From: Deltaproteobacteria bacterium
GTDB taxonomy: Bacteria; Desulfobacterota; DSM-4660; Desulfatiglandales; Desulfatiglandaceae
Direction: 5' to 3'
DNA: 64,000 nt
Assembly: GCA_019307815.1 (NCBI GenBank)
Contig: JAFDIV010000010.1
Coordinates: forward strand, 1 to 64,000
In this document: positions 7,305 to 17,679 of the stretch, one piece after another
Layout of the letters: each line of letters opens with the position of its first letter
How positions within the stretch are numbered: the first letter of the stretch is position 1
Program-made: the position numbers and the translations under genes
Notes under the pieces: model-generated
What the model was told of the DNA's origin: nothing
What the model saw: the letters and a program-made list of their open reading frames with translations, nothing else
Databases searched by the model: none

Positions 7305-8828
7305 CTATCCCAAACGGTGCCCTAAGAATTTTTTTATTATTAGTCTGTCCTCAGGTAGTAGCAAAAAATACCAAGTTATAACGAAAAATGCCGCCATTCC
7401 TAAGCCTGAGGTCACAAGCTTTACCGTTAGAGTAAGGAGCATAGACGGTAGTGTTAAGAGGAATAAGGTAACTAATGAAAAAAGTAAAATCCGTTTTGCG
7501 TTAGGAGCAGTGGCGGGCAACATTCGAGGGACAATGCAAAAGAGGAAAGCCCCATCAATTGCTACCCTCCCTACCCAAGCAATCGCAGTGCCTTGAATTC
7601 CTAGTCTCGTGGTCAGGAGCCAAACCCCAATCGCATAAAATGGAAGCTCAATGAGATGCAATGTGGTCGTTATGTGGGGCCGCCCCGCTCCTTGAATAAG
7701 AATAAATGGTACCATAGCTAAGCTATTTAAGAGAATTCCAATTCCTAGCCATTGAAGAACGACTGCACTATGTAGAGCGAAATCAACACCAACCCATACT
7801 TCCAGCAGCTCATGTGCGAATAAAATAATGACGAGTGACATTGGAAAAACCACAATAAAAATATAGCTCAAGGCTCTTCCGAAAAGGCGAGCAGCACGGT
7901 CTGAGTCCTGGACTAAGACAGTGGAAAAAGTTGGAAATAAAACTCCGATCAAGGCCTCCGGAATTATTAAAAGGCGTGTAACTACCTCGTATGGAGTTGT
8001 ATAATACGTTACAGCAGTCATGGATAGAAGAGCTCCGACAACAAACCGGTCGAAGTGTGTCATCAAAGGCCTTACTATGTTGCCTACCGTAACCCAGCCC
8101 CCAAAAGTCAAAAGTGGCCGAAGCATTTTACGCCCCACCCGTATTTTTGTCCGCAACGAAGGAACGTATTTCATACATAACCAGAGATGTATAAAACAGG
8201 CTATTACACGGCCTATAACAAGGACGCCAACTACTGTGTAAAGGTCTCTTGAAAATGGTAATACTATCAGGGGACCAAGAAAGTTAAATAGACCGATGAA
8301 AATCCGCACAACGTTTGTCACGTCAAAGCGCTGATATGCTTGTAAAATCCCTCTAAAGCTAGTAGTACAGAGTATTACAGGTATAGAAGCAGAAAGTAAA
8401 TAAAAGGACTTAAGGGCTTCCCCCTGTAATGCAACAGGTATTTTTAAGACGCTGCGCACGAGATAAGGCGAGAAAAATAGCGCCAATATCGTACTCGTGA
8501 ATCCTAGTATGATTATGAAAAGGAGAGCTGTCCACACCAATACTGGGATCTCATTATGCCTGCCTGCCCCCAGCTTCTCCGCTACCAGCATAGTAAGAGC
8601 TCGGCCTACACCCAAGTCAAAAAGGCTAAAATACCCCACTACCATCCATGTTATCCCCAACACTCCAAAACGCTGCGTCCCCAATCCATTAATAAGTATG
8701 GGGATCGCAAGTAATCCCGCTACCATAGGTAATATAGCGCCCAGGAAATTCCACAGAGTGTTTTTCGTCAACCGTTTAGCGCTTATCAAAGTACTACTAT
8801 CGAAATCTATCTTTTTTCTGTCATTCAC
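7305..8828 (-). CDS. wzx: polysaccharide flippase, Wzx/MATE type
   Basis: A 507-residue inner-membrane protein with about 12-14 hydrophobic segments, typical of MOP-superfamily flippases that move undecaprenyl-linked repeat units across the inner membrane. The N-terminal LTKNTLWNFLGAILPMVAGL and the RFGVLGITWMVVGYFSLFDLGVGRAL segment are characteristic of the family's first two helices. The start is GTG (GTG AAT GAC) with GGGAAAG upstream; no in-frame ATG is close. It is the last gene of the minus-strand glycan cluster, matching its partner polymerase at 10960. Substrate is not predictable. Confidence 0.9.
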   Translation of the reverse strand: MNDRKKIDFDSSTLISAKRLTKNTLWNFLGAILPMVAGLLAIPILINGLGTQRFGVLGITWMVVGYFSLFDLGVGRALTMLVAEKLGAGRHNEIPVLVWTALLFIIILGFTSTILALFFSPYLVRSVLKIPVALQGEALKSFYLLSASIPVILCTTSFRGILQAYQRFDVTNVVRIFIGLFNFLGPLIVLPFSRDLYTVVGVLVIGRVIACFIHLWLCMKYVPSLRTKIRVGRKMLRPLLTFGGWVTVGNIVRPLMTHFDRFVVGALLSMTAVTYYTTPYEVVTRLLIIPEALIGVLFPTFSTVLVQDSDRAARLFGRALSYIFIVVFPMSLVIILFAHELLEVWVGVDFALHSAVVLQWLGIGILLNSLAMVPFILIQGAGRPHITTTLHLIELPFYAIGVWLLTTRLGIQGTAIAWVGRVAIDGAFLFCIVPRMLPATAPNAKRILLFSLVTLFLLTLPSMLLTLTVKLVTSGLGMAAFFVITWYFLLLPEDRLIIKKFLGHRLG

Positions 8829-9191
8829 GATAAACTTTCCCTGATACGGTTTGAGACCTTTGAATCCTCATCTAGGAGAAGAATTTTTTGTAAGTGTAAT
8901 GCCGACACAAATTCTACCTAGACTTACAATAAGGCATAAGCTGACTCATGCAGTTGCCAAGGCGTAAGAATTTGTCACTCCCACTGGAAATTTTAGGTGA
9001 GTATCCTTTTTTCATTGCTACTGGAGAACCTTTTATATTTTAGGTAATCTCGATATCGGCTCAAGGTGGGGGTAGTAAGAGGTTTCGAGGGTTATCAAAC
9101 TCATCTGGAGGCGAAACTGTCGGTTGCCATTGAAGATTGTATAAAAATCCGCACTTGATTTATACAAAATAGTACATTTAGCAACTCTAGG
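8829..9191. other. gene-free stretch
   Basis: About 360 bp between the flippase and the beta-helix gene. It is AT-rich with no open frame, REP or phrase repeat that I can support. Confidence 0.5.
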
Positions 9192-10745
9192 TTAATTAAT
9201 TCTGAGGTTAGAGGGCGGTTCAGGTGAAAGTTGACTTCCATTAGCACGGAACTCGTAGGCTCCAATATCCCATGCAGAACTTTGCGGGCGAGGAACTCCG
9301 TCTTTATCTGTATTGAAATAAGGGGATAGATCTATACCCGCATCTACCCCAGGGGAAGTGTTGTCTCTGAAATGATAATCATTTGATGCTGACTTCTCAG
9401 AGTAATACACAAAACTCGGGGCTCCCGCAACGCCATGTGCTTGCGTGTAGGGAACTCCATCAAGTTGTATCCTGTCTGAGCCGGAATTACCAGCGTTAAC
9501 AAGATTATAGTCGAAATGCCAGTCGGATTGATCTGCGCCTGAATTGGGTGAGTCTATGGCGTATGAAATTCCACAATTGTAAAACAGATTGTTCTGAATG
9601 TATACATCTACCATTGTTCTAGGGGTACTGCCACCACCAAGACGCAATGGATAATGATCAAAAAGATCAACAAATGTGTTGTTCGCAATTAACACATCTA
9701 CCATCTCCGTTATGTCCTGACTGCTGCTATCGTAGAACCGTATTCCTTGGGGGTAAGTGGAGGTATGAGCTTGAACTGCAAAAACATTATTATATATATG
9801 AACATGCTTTATATAGTGAGTCAAAAAAGCATCAAAGTCTATCGCAGCATCTCCTATATCAATGAAATCATTGTTATAGATCTTCCAGTAACCATTCTGT
9901 GCCTGTATGAAATCAGGATGCTGTCCTCCAACAACTACTCCTGTATCCATCCCACCATCCATGCCGATTACTTGGTTATTATAAAATTCTACAGAACCAG
10001 TCGCTTGGATTCCGTCAGGTCCTTTTATTGAAGTTCCCCCATTGTATTTCTCCCACACCGGCTTTATAATATTATGATGAATCTTGAAATGGCCGTGAGC
10101 AGCTGGCGTCTGGCTACTTCCCATCGTGAAATCGATAGCACATTGCCCTCGAATATCGTGAATATAGCAATAGGCAACCTCTGATTTGGAACTGGAAGTT
10201 TGAGAATTCTGTCTTATCCCTGTAGCTGCAGTCTTTAATTCTAAATAATAGTATTTAATATTATTTGCCCCTGTTGCGTAAATCAACGCATCGTAACCGT
10301 CGCCCAGACTACCTCGATACAATTTAATGTGTCGCTCTCCATTATATTCACCGTTAATAACTATATTAGAGCGCGGCCCTATTCTAATAGCTTCTCCAGA
10401 ATACCCCATATCAATTATAACAATCCCATTATGCCCAGGATCTTGCCCGGGGCGAATGGTAATGGGGTTTTCAGGAGTACCACTTGCTTGAATCCAGAGT
10501 TTTTCTGTATATGTCTTGGATACACTGCCTCCGCTAATGTACAGTGTGTCGCCAGCCACAATCCCACCTGTTCCCCAAACGATATTCGAAAATGATGTCC
10601 ATGCGTCTTGCCATGAGGTGCCATTATTAGCACCAACTGCATCTTTGTCCACATACCAATTGGCAGCATCCGTATTGGCTCCTAACATTGTTAAGCTTAC
10701 CGCTAAAGTTAACAAAACTAACAATAGTTTTATTATTTTCATCAT
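9192..10745 (-). CDS. secreted right-handed beta-helix protein
   Basis: A 517-residue exported protein. I start at the ATG at 10745 (AAAGGAACT upstream), giving a signal peptide with core KLLLVLLTLAVSLTMLGA and a likely cleavage after TDA. The opening AANWYVDKDA, the WQDAWTSF segment and repeated N-N-x-F/V/I turns (YNNQVI, YNNDFI, YNNVFA, ANNTFV, QNNLFY) indicate a pectate-lyase-like parallel beta-helix. The C-terminal DGVPRPQSSAWDIGAYE is the choice-of-anchor Q motif. Such proteins bind, cleave or epimerise polysaccharide in the periplasm or outside. Catalytic residues cannot be assigned by eye. Confidence 0.85.
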   Translation of the reverse strand: MMKIIKLLLVLLTLAVSLTMLGANTDAANWYVDKDAVGANNGTSWQDAWTSFSNIVWGTGGIVAGDTLYISGGSVSKTYTEKLWIQASGTPENPITIRPGQDPGHNGIVIIDMGYSGEAIRIGPRSNIVINGEYNGERHIKLYRGSLGDGYDALIYATGANNIKYYYLELKTAATGIRQNSQTSSSKSEVAYCYIHDIRGQCAIDFTMGSSQTPAAHGHFKIHHNIIKPVWEKYNGGTSIKGPDGIQATGSVEFYNNQVIGMDGGMDTGVVVGGQHPDFIQAQNGYWKIYNNDFIDIGDAAIDFDAFLTHYIKHVHIYNNVFAVQAHTSTYPQGIRFYDSSSQDITEMVDVLIANNTFVDLFDHYPLRLGGGSTPRTMVDVYIQNNLFYNCGISYAIDSPNSGADQSDWHFDYNLVNAGNSGSDRIQLDGVPYTQAHGVAGAPSFVYYSEKSASNDYHFRDNTSPGVDAGIDLSPYFNTDKDGVPRPQSSAWDIGAYEFRANGSQLSPEPPSNLRIN

Positions 10746-10959
10746 AGTTCCTTTCTCCTTATCCTGGTCGTCAAGCATACTAGCAAGCCATTAAAATAGT
10801 TTTCATATTCCCATCGTTTTTCAATAAATCCTTTGAGCTTGTCTAGAAAACACTTAATATTCTCTTGCAAGCTGTATGCCAATATTTTCCCAAAATTCAG
10901 CAGATATACTTTCTTGAACTTGAGGATAAACACAGACGGTCAGTAGCAGTGAGCTTTCT

Positions 10960-12234
10960 CTAATGCTTTCCGGAGAGTGTTGATACATCGCCAAGGCTGC
11001 TAATAGCCGCTAGTTGCATATAATATAATACACTAGTTTGATCATAATAGGTAACCCCAAACCAGTTGATCACATGAACGAGAAGCATCACACCCAACCC
11101 CCATAGGATAAATTCTTTTTCAACCGGTTTAGAAGAAACATCACGGACTGCTCTTAATGCTATTCCAATGGTACGAAAAGCCCTAACCAACAGGAGGGTA
11201 AATAAACCTATTGCTGCAAGGCCAGCAGCAATTCCAAATGATATGTACTGGTTGGTAATGTCTGCGCCTCCTGATACAACAGTATATGGGAACCAGTCTT
11301 TTGTCTCGCTTATACGCATTCCACATAGCCACCACTTGCCGAGGTTCTTGAATGCAATATCCATTAGATAGGACCTGTGCCACCCATGCCCTCCGGTAAT
11401 CGAACTCAGTTTATCTGGAAGATACCAGATAGGCGCTTTCATGAACAAAGCTAGTATAACAAATAGGGCCACGATGCACCGAAGAATTAAAGATGTTTTT
11501 GTCCTGAACCTCCAAAACACCCATCCTCCCGATCCTACAGCAGCAGCAATCACAGGTCCTCCTGAATTTGTAAGCCACACAATAGCTAAACAAAGGAGTA
11601 TGCCAATCGCACCCTTCACCCGGTCAGGGCTTCCAAATGCCAGTGCTATGTATAAGGGGAGGAAACTTGCCCCCAACGTGCCCAATAGGTCGGGGTGTCG
11701 AAAGCTTCCTATACAACGAGGAATTCCATGCCGAAACCAAAGCGCTTCCGACGACCCTCCGACAATGCTGAAAGGGTTATAGGCCGTTAATCTCTCTACA
11801 AATAACAAAATAAGAAATGGAACTAAAAGTGCAACTAGGGCTCGTAAGAGCCATTCAAGGTCTTCGTAGTCCTTTATAAGCCCCCTAAAAGTAAAATAGC
11901 AAAAGATGGCATCAACTGTCACTCCTATTCGATAAACTGGGAATTCTGAAAAATGCAGTAAAGAAACAATCATAGTATAAAAATAAAGAAATACAAAAAC
12001 TCTGTCTACGTTATTAATCTCATCAAGAGAAAATTCCTTTCGAAGCGTCACTCGGATGATTCCAGCTAATTCCAAAAACCTCATTGCAAAGAAATTGATG
12101 CCAAATACTTCTACTCTTGCGCCTTGGGTAAGATATAAGACGCCTGCTATCATTCCAAATAACGACCACCTTCTAGGTTTCCATAAGATAAAGTAAATGA
12201 GGACAATTAATATCAGTATTGAGAAAGGAGTCAC
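10960..12234 (-). CDS. wzy: O-antigen polymerase/ligase-like membrane protein (Wzy type)
   Basis: A 424-residue protein with ten or more hydrophobic segments. RHGIPRCIGSFRHPDLLGTL lies in the position of the conserved periplasmic loop of the O-antigen ligase/Wzy family (R-x-x-G-x-F-x-H-P). A second long loop follows at GGHGWHRSYLMDIAF. It most likely polymerises repeat units delivered by the flippase. The start appears to be GTG, with AGAAAGGAG directly upstream. The gene lies between the beta-helix and pyruvyl transferase genes. Function as polymerase rather than ligase is inferred from context. Confidence 0.8.
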   Translation of the reverse strand: MTPFSILILIVLIYFILWKPRRWSLFGMIAGVLYLTQGARVEVFGINFFAMRFLELAGIIRVTLRKEFSLDEINNVDRVFVFLYFYTMIVSLLHFSEFPVYRIGVTVDAIFCYFTFRGLIKDYEDLEWLLRALVALLVPFLILLFVERLTAYNPFSIVGGSSEALWFRHGIPRCIGSFRHPDLLGTLGASFLPLYIALAFGSPDRVKGAIGILLCLAIVWLTNSGGPVIAAAVGSGGWVFWRFRTKTSLILRCIVALFVILALFMKAPIWYLPDKLSSITGGHGWHRSYLMDIAFKNLGKWWLCGMRISETKDWFPYTVVSGGADITNQYISFGIAAGLAAIGLFTLLLVRAFRTIGIALRAVRDVSSKPVEKEFILWGLGVMLLVHVINWFGVTYYDQTSVLYYMQLAAISSLGDVSTLSGKH

Positions 12235-12639
12235 AATTTGAATCGTTAAGGCCTTTGAATTTTCCAGTTTTGGGCAAGGACCTTCCTATTAAACCGGGGT
12301 TCGGAGAAAACACCCTAAACTGACGTAACTGATCAAATAGTTAATTTCTCAATAAGTGGATGCCCAGAGTGGTGTATAACCACCTTAATTGGAAAGAGAA
12401 TCGGTTTTCTTCTTCATATGATAGGCTTTCTCTGGAGAAAACACTATTAAGGACTGCGCCATTATGTAAGTAAGTTGAATATGTTATCCTTTTTTGCAAA
12501 ATAAAAAAATCTATCTCTATCAGCATCTCTGATTTTCAAGCTTTTTCTCTCCCAGCATTCTTCATAATTTTTATTGGTAGGTTTTGCTAAGGTCTAGGTG
12601 CTTAGCGGAAATGGCTGATAGTGGGCAAGTAGTATAAAT
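12235..12639. other. gene-free stretch, diverged repeat of 14300-14540
   Basis: No supportable gene. About 12470-12600 resembles 14340-14510 (TCTATCAGCA...TTTTCAAGCTTTTTCTCT against TCTATTAGCA...TTTTCAGGCTTCTCCCTC), so two gene ends share an old repeat. Confidence 0.35.
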
Positions 12640-13758
12640 TCACATTAAAATTGAGTCTCCCAGCCTCTGGGCCTTTCTTATCTGTAGTTCTCTTAAGGGT
12701 TTCATTGAACTATACAAGGCCTTTGAAAAGTACTCTCGATTGTCATGTATTTCAAGTATCCTGTTCCACGCCTCCCCAGCGTCAAACATATCAGTTCGTA
12801 TTAGAAAATCTCCTTGGTCTATAGATAGCATGTAATCACGGCACTTCGGTCGATACTCCAATGCCAAAGATGGGACGTATGAGCAGGTTGCCAATACAAC
12901 TGAATGTAGCCTAGTACCGACGAAAACACTGCAAGATTTAACCAAGTCAATGTATCTGACCGCGTCTGTATAAATACGACAAATCTCATCCAATGTTCCA
13001 CTAGCGCTAGCAATTTCAATAGTAATCTCAACGTCTGCCGGGCTTACAATAAACCACCTAACTTTCCATCCCGCTTCCCTTGCATACGAAGCCAGTTTCA
13101 CAGCCCGAGCGTATATTTTCTCTTCTGTGCCCCATTGCTTCCACCGATCCCAACCAACGTTCATTCCCAATAATTTATGTCGGTAACCCTGGGAGGCCGT
13201 TCTAAAATCATCAGATGCGAATACTAACACGGGATCCCCAACTACCTCAACACTCTTGACTCCTGCATCTCTCAAAAGCTCAGCAGATAATGGCCCTCTG
13301 ACACCCACAAATCTGCACTGATTCAGGAGTCCCGCCCATTCCTTTCGTCGGTCTGGCCAAAAGCATGGATGGCCAACGCCTGTGCCAAATACAATAAAAT
13401 TTCGAATTGCGCTCATGTAAATCGAGGTTAGTTCAAGCCACAACGCCCTTTGATTAATTAATGTGCCACCCGACAAAAGCCCATTTGAAACTGGAAAAAT
13501 CAGCTTGGCTAACTTTGCAAGGTTTTTTTTGCGCGGAAATTCCAGCAAAGTGCATTGAGGGAACAGTGCTGCTGCCGACTGTCGTAGAGCTTCATCTCCA
13601 AGATTACCAGTACCGTAAACGCCTCCGATATAACCAATTTTAGGACCGCAGATATTTACGTAGTCCAGAAAGAAACGTCCATACTTCTTCATTCTATTAA
13701 GCATAGACTGCCCTTTGTATTTTTCTCCAATCAAAAATTTTTCTTCTGATTCAATCAT
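12640..13758 (-). CDS. polysaccharide pyruvyl transferase family protein
   Basis: A 372-residue protein from the ATG at 13758 (a GTG at 13770 is also in frame). IGYIGGVYGTGNLGDEAL is the typical glycine-rich start of the CsaB/WcaK-like pyruvyl transferase family, FVGVRGPLSAELL the central motif, and VGTRLHSVVLA the conserved histidine motif. These enzymes transfer pyruvate from PEP to a sugar as a ketal, giving the polymer negative charge. The fold is GT-B-like. It sits between polymerase and glycosyltransferase genes, which supports a glycan-modifying role. Confidence 0.88.
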   Translation of the reverse strand: MIESEEKFLIGEKYKGQSMLNRMKKYGRFFLDYVNICGPKIGYIGGVYGTGNLGDEALRQSAAALFPQCTLLEFPRKKNLAKLAKLIFPVSNGLLSGGTLINQRALWLELTSIYMSAIRNFIVFGTGVGHPCFWPDRRKEWAGLLNQCRFVGVRGPLSAELLRDAGVKSVEVVGDPVLVFASDDFRTASQGYRHKLLGMNVGWDRWKQWGTEEKIYARAVKLASYAREAGWKVRWFIVSPADVEITIEIASASGTLDEICRIYTDAVRYIDLVKSCSVFVGTRLHSVVLATCSYVPSLALEYRPKCRDYMLSIDQGDFLIRTDMFDAGEAWNRILEIHDNREYFSKALYSSMKPLRELQIRKAQRLGDSILM

Positions 13759-13770
13759 ACATAAAAACAC

Positions 13771-14559
13771 AATAAAAAGACATCAACTGATCAAATGGTT
13801 GCCTGTCAAAGTGAACTCGCCCATTGGAAGTCCAACCACCTCGAGCGAAATGAAAACTATATTTTTCACCCCATTCGAGAACCTTTTTCAAGGTGTAAAC
13901 GCATCTTGCAAACAAGTAAAAAAGGATGTTATTAGACCTTTGAATTTTGGGCTTGACAGCAAAAGATGTCCTGTTGAAGTGAATTTTTGACAAATTACGC
14001 CCGAGGCGCACAAGTTGCGCCAAAGGCGCATAAATTTGTCACATTATTCCGAGCATCTTAGATGGATATCAGTTTCCTCGTGGCCCTCAGCAAGCCTCTA
14101 GTGGCCTATCTGGTCTTTTTAGTCTATTTGGTCCATTCAGGCTTTTTCTTTACATAGATTGTCCCCGTCTGCAGCTAGAGATCATAACCTCTAGTCAAAG
14201 GTAGATCTTACTTGCGCTACCAATCTTCCCAGCGAACCCTCCACTGAAGTCTTTATATTTCCCCGATGAAATATGCTTTGAATTTCATGGACTAGACACT
14301 TCGTCCCCCGTTTGATTGCTCTTGTTGGGAGGAAACTCTATATTGCATATGATACCATTTTGCATGTAATTTAAATATGTTAAACCACTTTCCAAAATCA
14401 TCAAAAATCAATATCTATTAGCACTTATCGTTTTCAGGCTTCTCCCTCTACCAATCTTTTTCACAATTTCCCCTCAAATGACAATTTTTGGCAGGTTGTG
14501 CAAAGATCTCACCTCTTTCAACCATAGCCTGGCAATCTCCTCCGTTCCAAAATTGCTTG
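13771..14559. other. gene-free stretch of 790 bp
   Basis: No gene supported. It holds a stem GGCGCA-CAAGT-TGCGCC (14006-14022) with a further GGCGC copy, a TTTGAATTTTGGG phrase near 13938, and the 14340-14510 copy of the repeat also found at 12470-12600. An open frame at 13751-14023 lacks coding character. Confidence 0.4.
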
Positions 14560-15744
14560 TTAATAGGCACATTCCAAAATACCACGGTAGGCAGTCACCA
14601 AAGATCTTCCCGCTGCGTCCCAATTAATCTTTGATATATTTTGAATTCCTGCTTCGCGGAGGTTAGAGAGAAGATCTCTATCTTCATACAATCTAGTAAT
14701 ATGCTCAGATAGAGCACCTACATCTCCTACTTCATGCACCATTGCATTCTCCATGTGCCGACATAGGTCGGTGCATGCATCAGAAACAAGGGGTACACAG
14801 CCACAAGCCATGGCTTCGGTACAAACCAAGCCGAATCCCTCTTCAATACTAGGCAATACGAAAATATCACTTTTCCTCATAAGTTCTGGCACGTCATTTC
14901 GATGTCCAAGTACACGCACACTCGGATGATCCAAAAGACCACTAAGCTTTTCTCTGTAAGCTGGCAAGAAATCGCCTACTATATAAAATGTTCCGTCTCT
15001 GCTAGCGGGAGATCGGTGCCACGCTTCAAGCGCAAAATGTAGTCCTTTTCGTACAGCGCATACACCGACAAATATCATCGTAAGCGGTCGCCCGTTGATA
15101 GTCTTTCTCTCAAAACCTGGGTAAAAGACTTTATCATCGACGCCGTAAAAGAATCGAAACAATTTATCTTTTGGAAAACCCTTATCAAGAAATGTCTTAA
15201 CAACAAAATCTGAAGGACAGAGAATCGCGTCAGCCAATTCATATTCTTGCTCTTCCCTTTTTAGAATCGACTCATTATAAGCATGCTCATGGTCTTTTGG
15301 CAAGGGGACCCCCAATCGTTTGCATTCCCTTTGAACTACTTCATAGGCAAATCGTGTGTGAGCATTACATCGTTCTAATGCTACAGGGATTCCCAGGCGT
15401 TTGGCAGCCTTTATGGTGTGAAGAGCACCTAATGGCCATGCATGGATTATATCTATCTCGTCTGCCAGTTTGGGTAACATTCGGGCCACCAAGCGATCGT
15501 GTAATTCACACGCTCTCAAGCGGCCAAGAAGGCGATAAGGTATCCTCAACTTACCGCGAGAAAGCGTTGTCTTAACCTTGACCTTGTGCTCAAATGGCCT
15601 GACAGAATCTCCTGCTACGGCAAGCATATCTGCCCCTGCCGCGGCTGCCATATCTATCTCATACCACGCCGTTGTGCATATTCTGTCCATCCCTAACCGA
15701 TGAGGGAAACTGTGAAGCACTCGAATAATTTTGCTATTACTCAT
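14560..15744 (-). CDS. glycosyltransferase, family 4 (GT-B)
   Basis: A 394-residue cytoplasmic glycosyltransferase. The C-terminal half has the GT4 donor-binding pattern: GVCAVRKGLHFALEAW, then SDIFVLPSIEEGFGLVCTEAMACG with the E-x(7)-E motif. The N-terminal half carries a C-H-A-W-like acceptor region (IIHAWPLGAL). I start at the ATG at 15744, which has GGAGGGGG upstream, not the ORF start 13 codons earlier. The gene follows asnB by 54 bp and is probably in the same operon. Donor and acceptor sugars are not predictable. Confidence 0.9.
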   Translation of the reverse strand: MSNSKIIRVLHSFPHRLGMDRICTTAWYEIDMAAAAGADMLAVAGDSVRPFEHKVKVKTTLSRGKLRIPYRLLGRLRACELHDRLVARMLPKLADEIDIIHAWPLGALHTIKAAKRLGIPVALERCNAHTRFAYEVVQRECKRLGVPLPKDHEHAYNESILKREEQEYELADAILCPSDFVVKTFLDKGFPKDKLFRFFYGVDDKVFYPGFERKTINGRPLTMIFVGVCAVRKGLHFALEAWHRSPASRDGTFYIVGDFLPAYREKLSGLLDHPSVRVLGHRNDVPELMRKSDIFVLPSIEEGFGLVCTEAMACGCVPLVSDACTDLCRHMENAMVHEVGDVGALSEHITRLYEDRDLLSNLREAGIQNISKINWDAAGRSLVTAYRGILECAY

Positions 15745-15798
15745 TATATTGCCCCCTCCTTCCTGAAAACCCAGCAGGTGCATTCTGCTTGTGTCCTC

Positions 15799-17679
15799 CT
15801 AGATAAACACTCGATGCCATATTTCTAGCACCAATAAAGAGAAGACTTCTTTCGAAAAATTTGCCCTTTTAATGTTCTCAGTAATTATCCTACGTACCTC
15901 GCGCTTCGAAAAGTAATTAAACAATCTACTGTTACTCCCCAAGCAAGTATCCATAACAAAATTCCTCAGCTCTTTTTTTAGCCAGTATTCATAAGGGACC
16001 GGAAAGCCTGTTTTTTTTCTATTAAGAATTTCACGGGGGACGGACTCACTTAGGGCTCGCTTAAGTATCCGTTTAAGGCTCCAGCCATACACTTTGAAGT
16101 TTTGCGGTAAGGAAGCTGCAAACTCTAGCAAATGAAAGTCTAGCAGAGGAACCCGCAATTCAATTGATGTTGCCATTGTCATTTTGTCTGCTTTTATTAG
16201 GAGATCGTCTGGGAGCCATGTTTTAGTGTCTAAATAGAGCATCTTGTCGAGATGAGACATATTTTTTATGCGATCAGCTAATACCGCTGTGGGTAGCTTT
16301 ACAGGCTGGTGATTCAGCACCTCCACAAATTCATTAGTATAAAGATCTTTTTTGAGTTTATTAAAACCAGTTCTTGGAGTAGCAGTACGGCTCAAATAGT
16401 AGTGCTCGATTGGGAGATCGACCAACTCTGCATACCGGGTCAAATTGTGTTTTCCAATTTTCCCTAGAATCCTAAAAACTAATTTTAGCAAGCCCTTTGC
16501 GGGACCGAGCCCCGCTTTCAGTTGCTCAAGAAAAAGGATATTACGATAATTCTGGTAGCCCCCAAATGCTTCGTCACCTCCTTCTCCAGAAAGCAGAACC
16601 TTAACCCCTGCTTCACGTGCCAATCGTGAGACATAATACAATGCTATTGCCGGAGGCTCGCATACTGGTTCTTCCATGTACCATACATAGTTAGACAGAA
16701 AATCTCGGAATTCCTCGGCACTTATTGTGATATCCTGATGGATGGTCCCATATCGGTTGGCTGCCAAACGTGCGTAAGGTCTTTCGTCTTGGAATCTCTC
16801 GCCTCTAAATCCTACGGTGAATGTCCTTATAGGTTCGTCAGTTTCTTCAACGGCGTATCTTAACACGCCCGTAGAATCTACTCCACCACTTAGCAGGACA
16901 CCAACTGGAACATCGCTTATCATGTGAGCCTTAACAGTTTTACGAAGCAACTCTCTGAGTGATTCCACCGTTTCGTCGAACTTCATCGAACGTGGAGACC
17001 TTTCAAATTCAAGGTCCCAGTATTGGTGGATTGAGATTTTGCCATTACGCACTAGCATATAATGGCCTGGATCAAGCTTCCAGATCTCTTGAAAAAGTGT
17101 TTCATTGCCAGGTAAGTAATTGTATGTGAGGAAGTGGTCGATAGCATGCGGACTTATGGATCCGACTACGCTGTCGTCAGCCAATATTGCCTTGATTTCG
17201 GAAGCAAATACAAGTGCTTTGCCAGTATTTGTATAATAGAGGGGCTTGATTCCCACGCGGTCTCGAACTAGCAGAAGAGTGTGTTTGCGTTCATCCCAAA
17301 GAGCAAAAGCAAACATTCCCTCCAGTTTTTCGATTGAGTCAACCCCACATTCCTCATATAAATGAACTATGACTTCGGTGTCAGATTCTGATCTAAATAT
17401 GTGACCTTTGCTTTCCAAATCAGCTCTTAATTCCTTGAAGTTATATATCTCGCCATTATAAACCACCCATACTGTGCCATCCTCATTAGCCATCGGCTGA
17501 TCGCCCGTTGACAAATCAATGATACTTAAACGCCTATGCGCCAGTCCCACTGGGCCAGAGCGATACTGCCCCCCTCCGTCAGGGCCTCTATGGTAAAGGA
17601 GCTCCATCATCTTATTAAGGAGTCCCTTACTTACCGGTTCCTCAGAGTCAAAATTCAGTTTTCCACAAATCCCACACAT
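15799..17679 (-). CDS. asnB: asparagine synthase-like glutamine amidotransferase
   Basis: A 626-residue AsnB-type protein. Cys2 (MCGICG) is the class II glutaminase nucleophile. RRLSIIDLSTGDQP, YNGEIYN and SESDTEV complete the N-terminal domain (1-200). The synthase domain has the PP-loop SGGVDS at 264-269 and LLSGEGGDEAFGGY near 370. The length fits family members found in exopolysaccharide and exosortase loci, where they are thought to amidate uronic acids rather than make asparagine. Its start overlaps the previous glycosyltransferase stop (TGATG), so translation is coupled. Confidence 0.92.
   Translation of the reverse strand: MCGICGKLNFDSEEPVSKGLLNKMMELLYHRGPDGGGQYRSGPVGLAHRRLSIIDLSTGDQPMANEDGTVWVVYNGEIYNFKELRADLESKGHIFRSESDTEVIVHLYEECGVDSIEKLEGMFAFALWDERKHTLLLVRDRVGIKPLYYTNTGKALVFASEIKAILADDSVVGSISPHAIDHFLTYNYLPGNETLFQEIWKLDPGHYMLVRNGKISIHQYWDLEFERSPRSMKFDETVESLRELLRKTVKAHMISDVPVGVLLSGGVDSTGVLRYAVEETDEPIRTFTVGFRGERFQDERPYARLAANRYGTIHQDITISAEEFRDFLSNYVWYMEEPVCEPPAIALYYVSRLAREAGVKVLLSGEGGDEAFGGYQNYRNILFLEQLKAGLGPAKGLLKLVFRILGKIGKHNLTRYAELVDLPIEHYYLSRTATPRTGFNKLKKDLYTNEFVEVLNHQPVKLPTAVLADRIKNMSHLDKMLYLDTKTWLPDDLLIKADKMTMATSIELRVPLLDFHLLEFAASLPQNFKVYGWSLKRILKRALSESVPREILNRKKTGFPVPYEYWLKKELRNFVMDTCLGSNSRLFNYFSKREVRRIITENIKRANFSKEVFSLLVLEIWHRVFI

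Noticed and set aside
10742..10933. 63-codon minus-strand frame before the beta-helix gene
   Set aside because: It overlaps the beta-helix start in another frame and shows no family features.
13751..14023. 90-codon minus-strand frame
   Set aside because: It overlaps the start of the pyruvyl transferase gene and lacks ribosome site and coding character.
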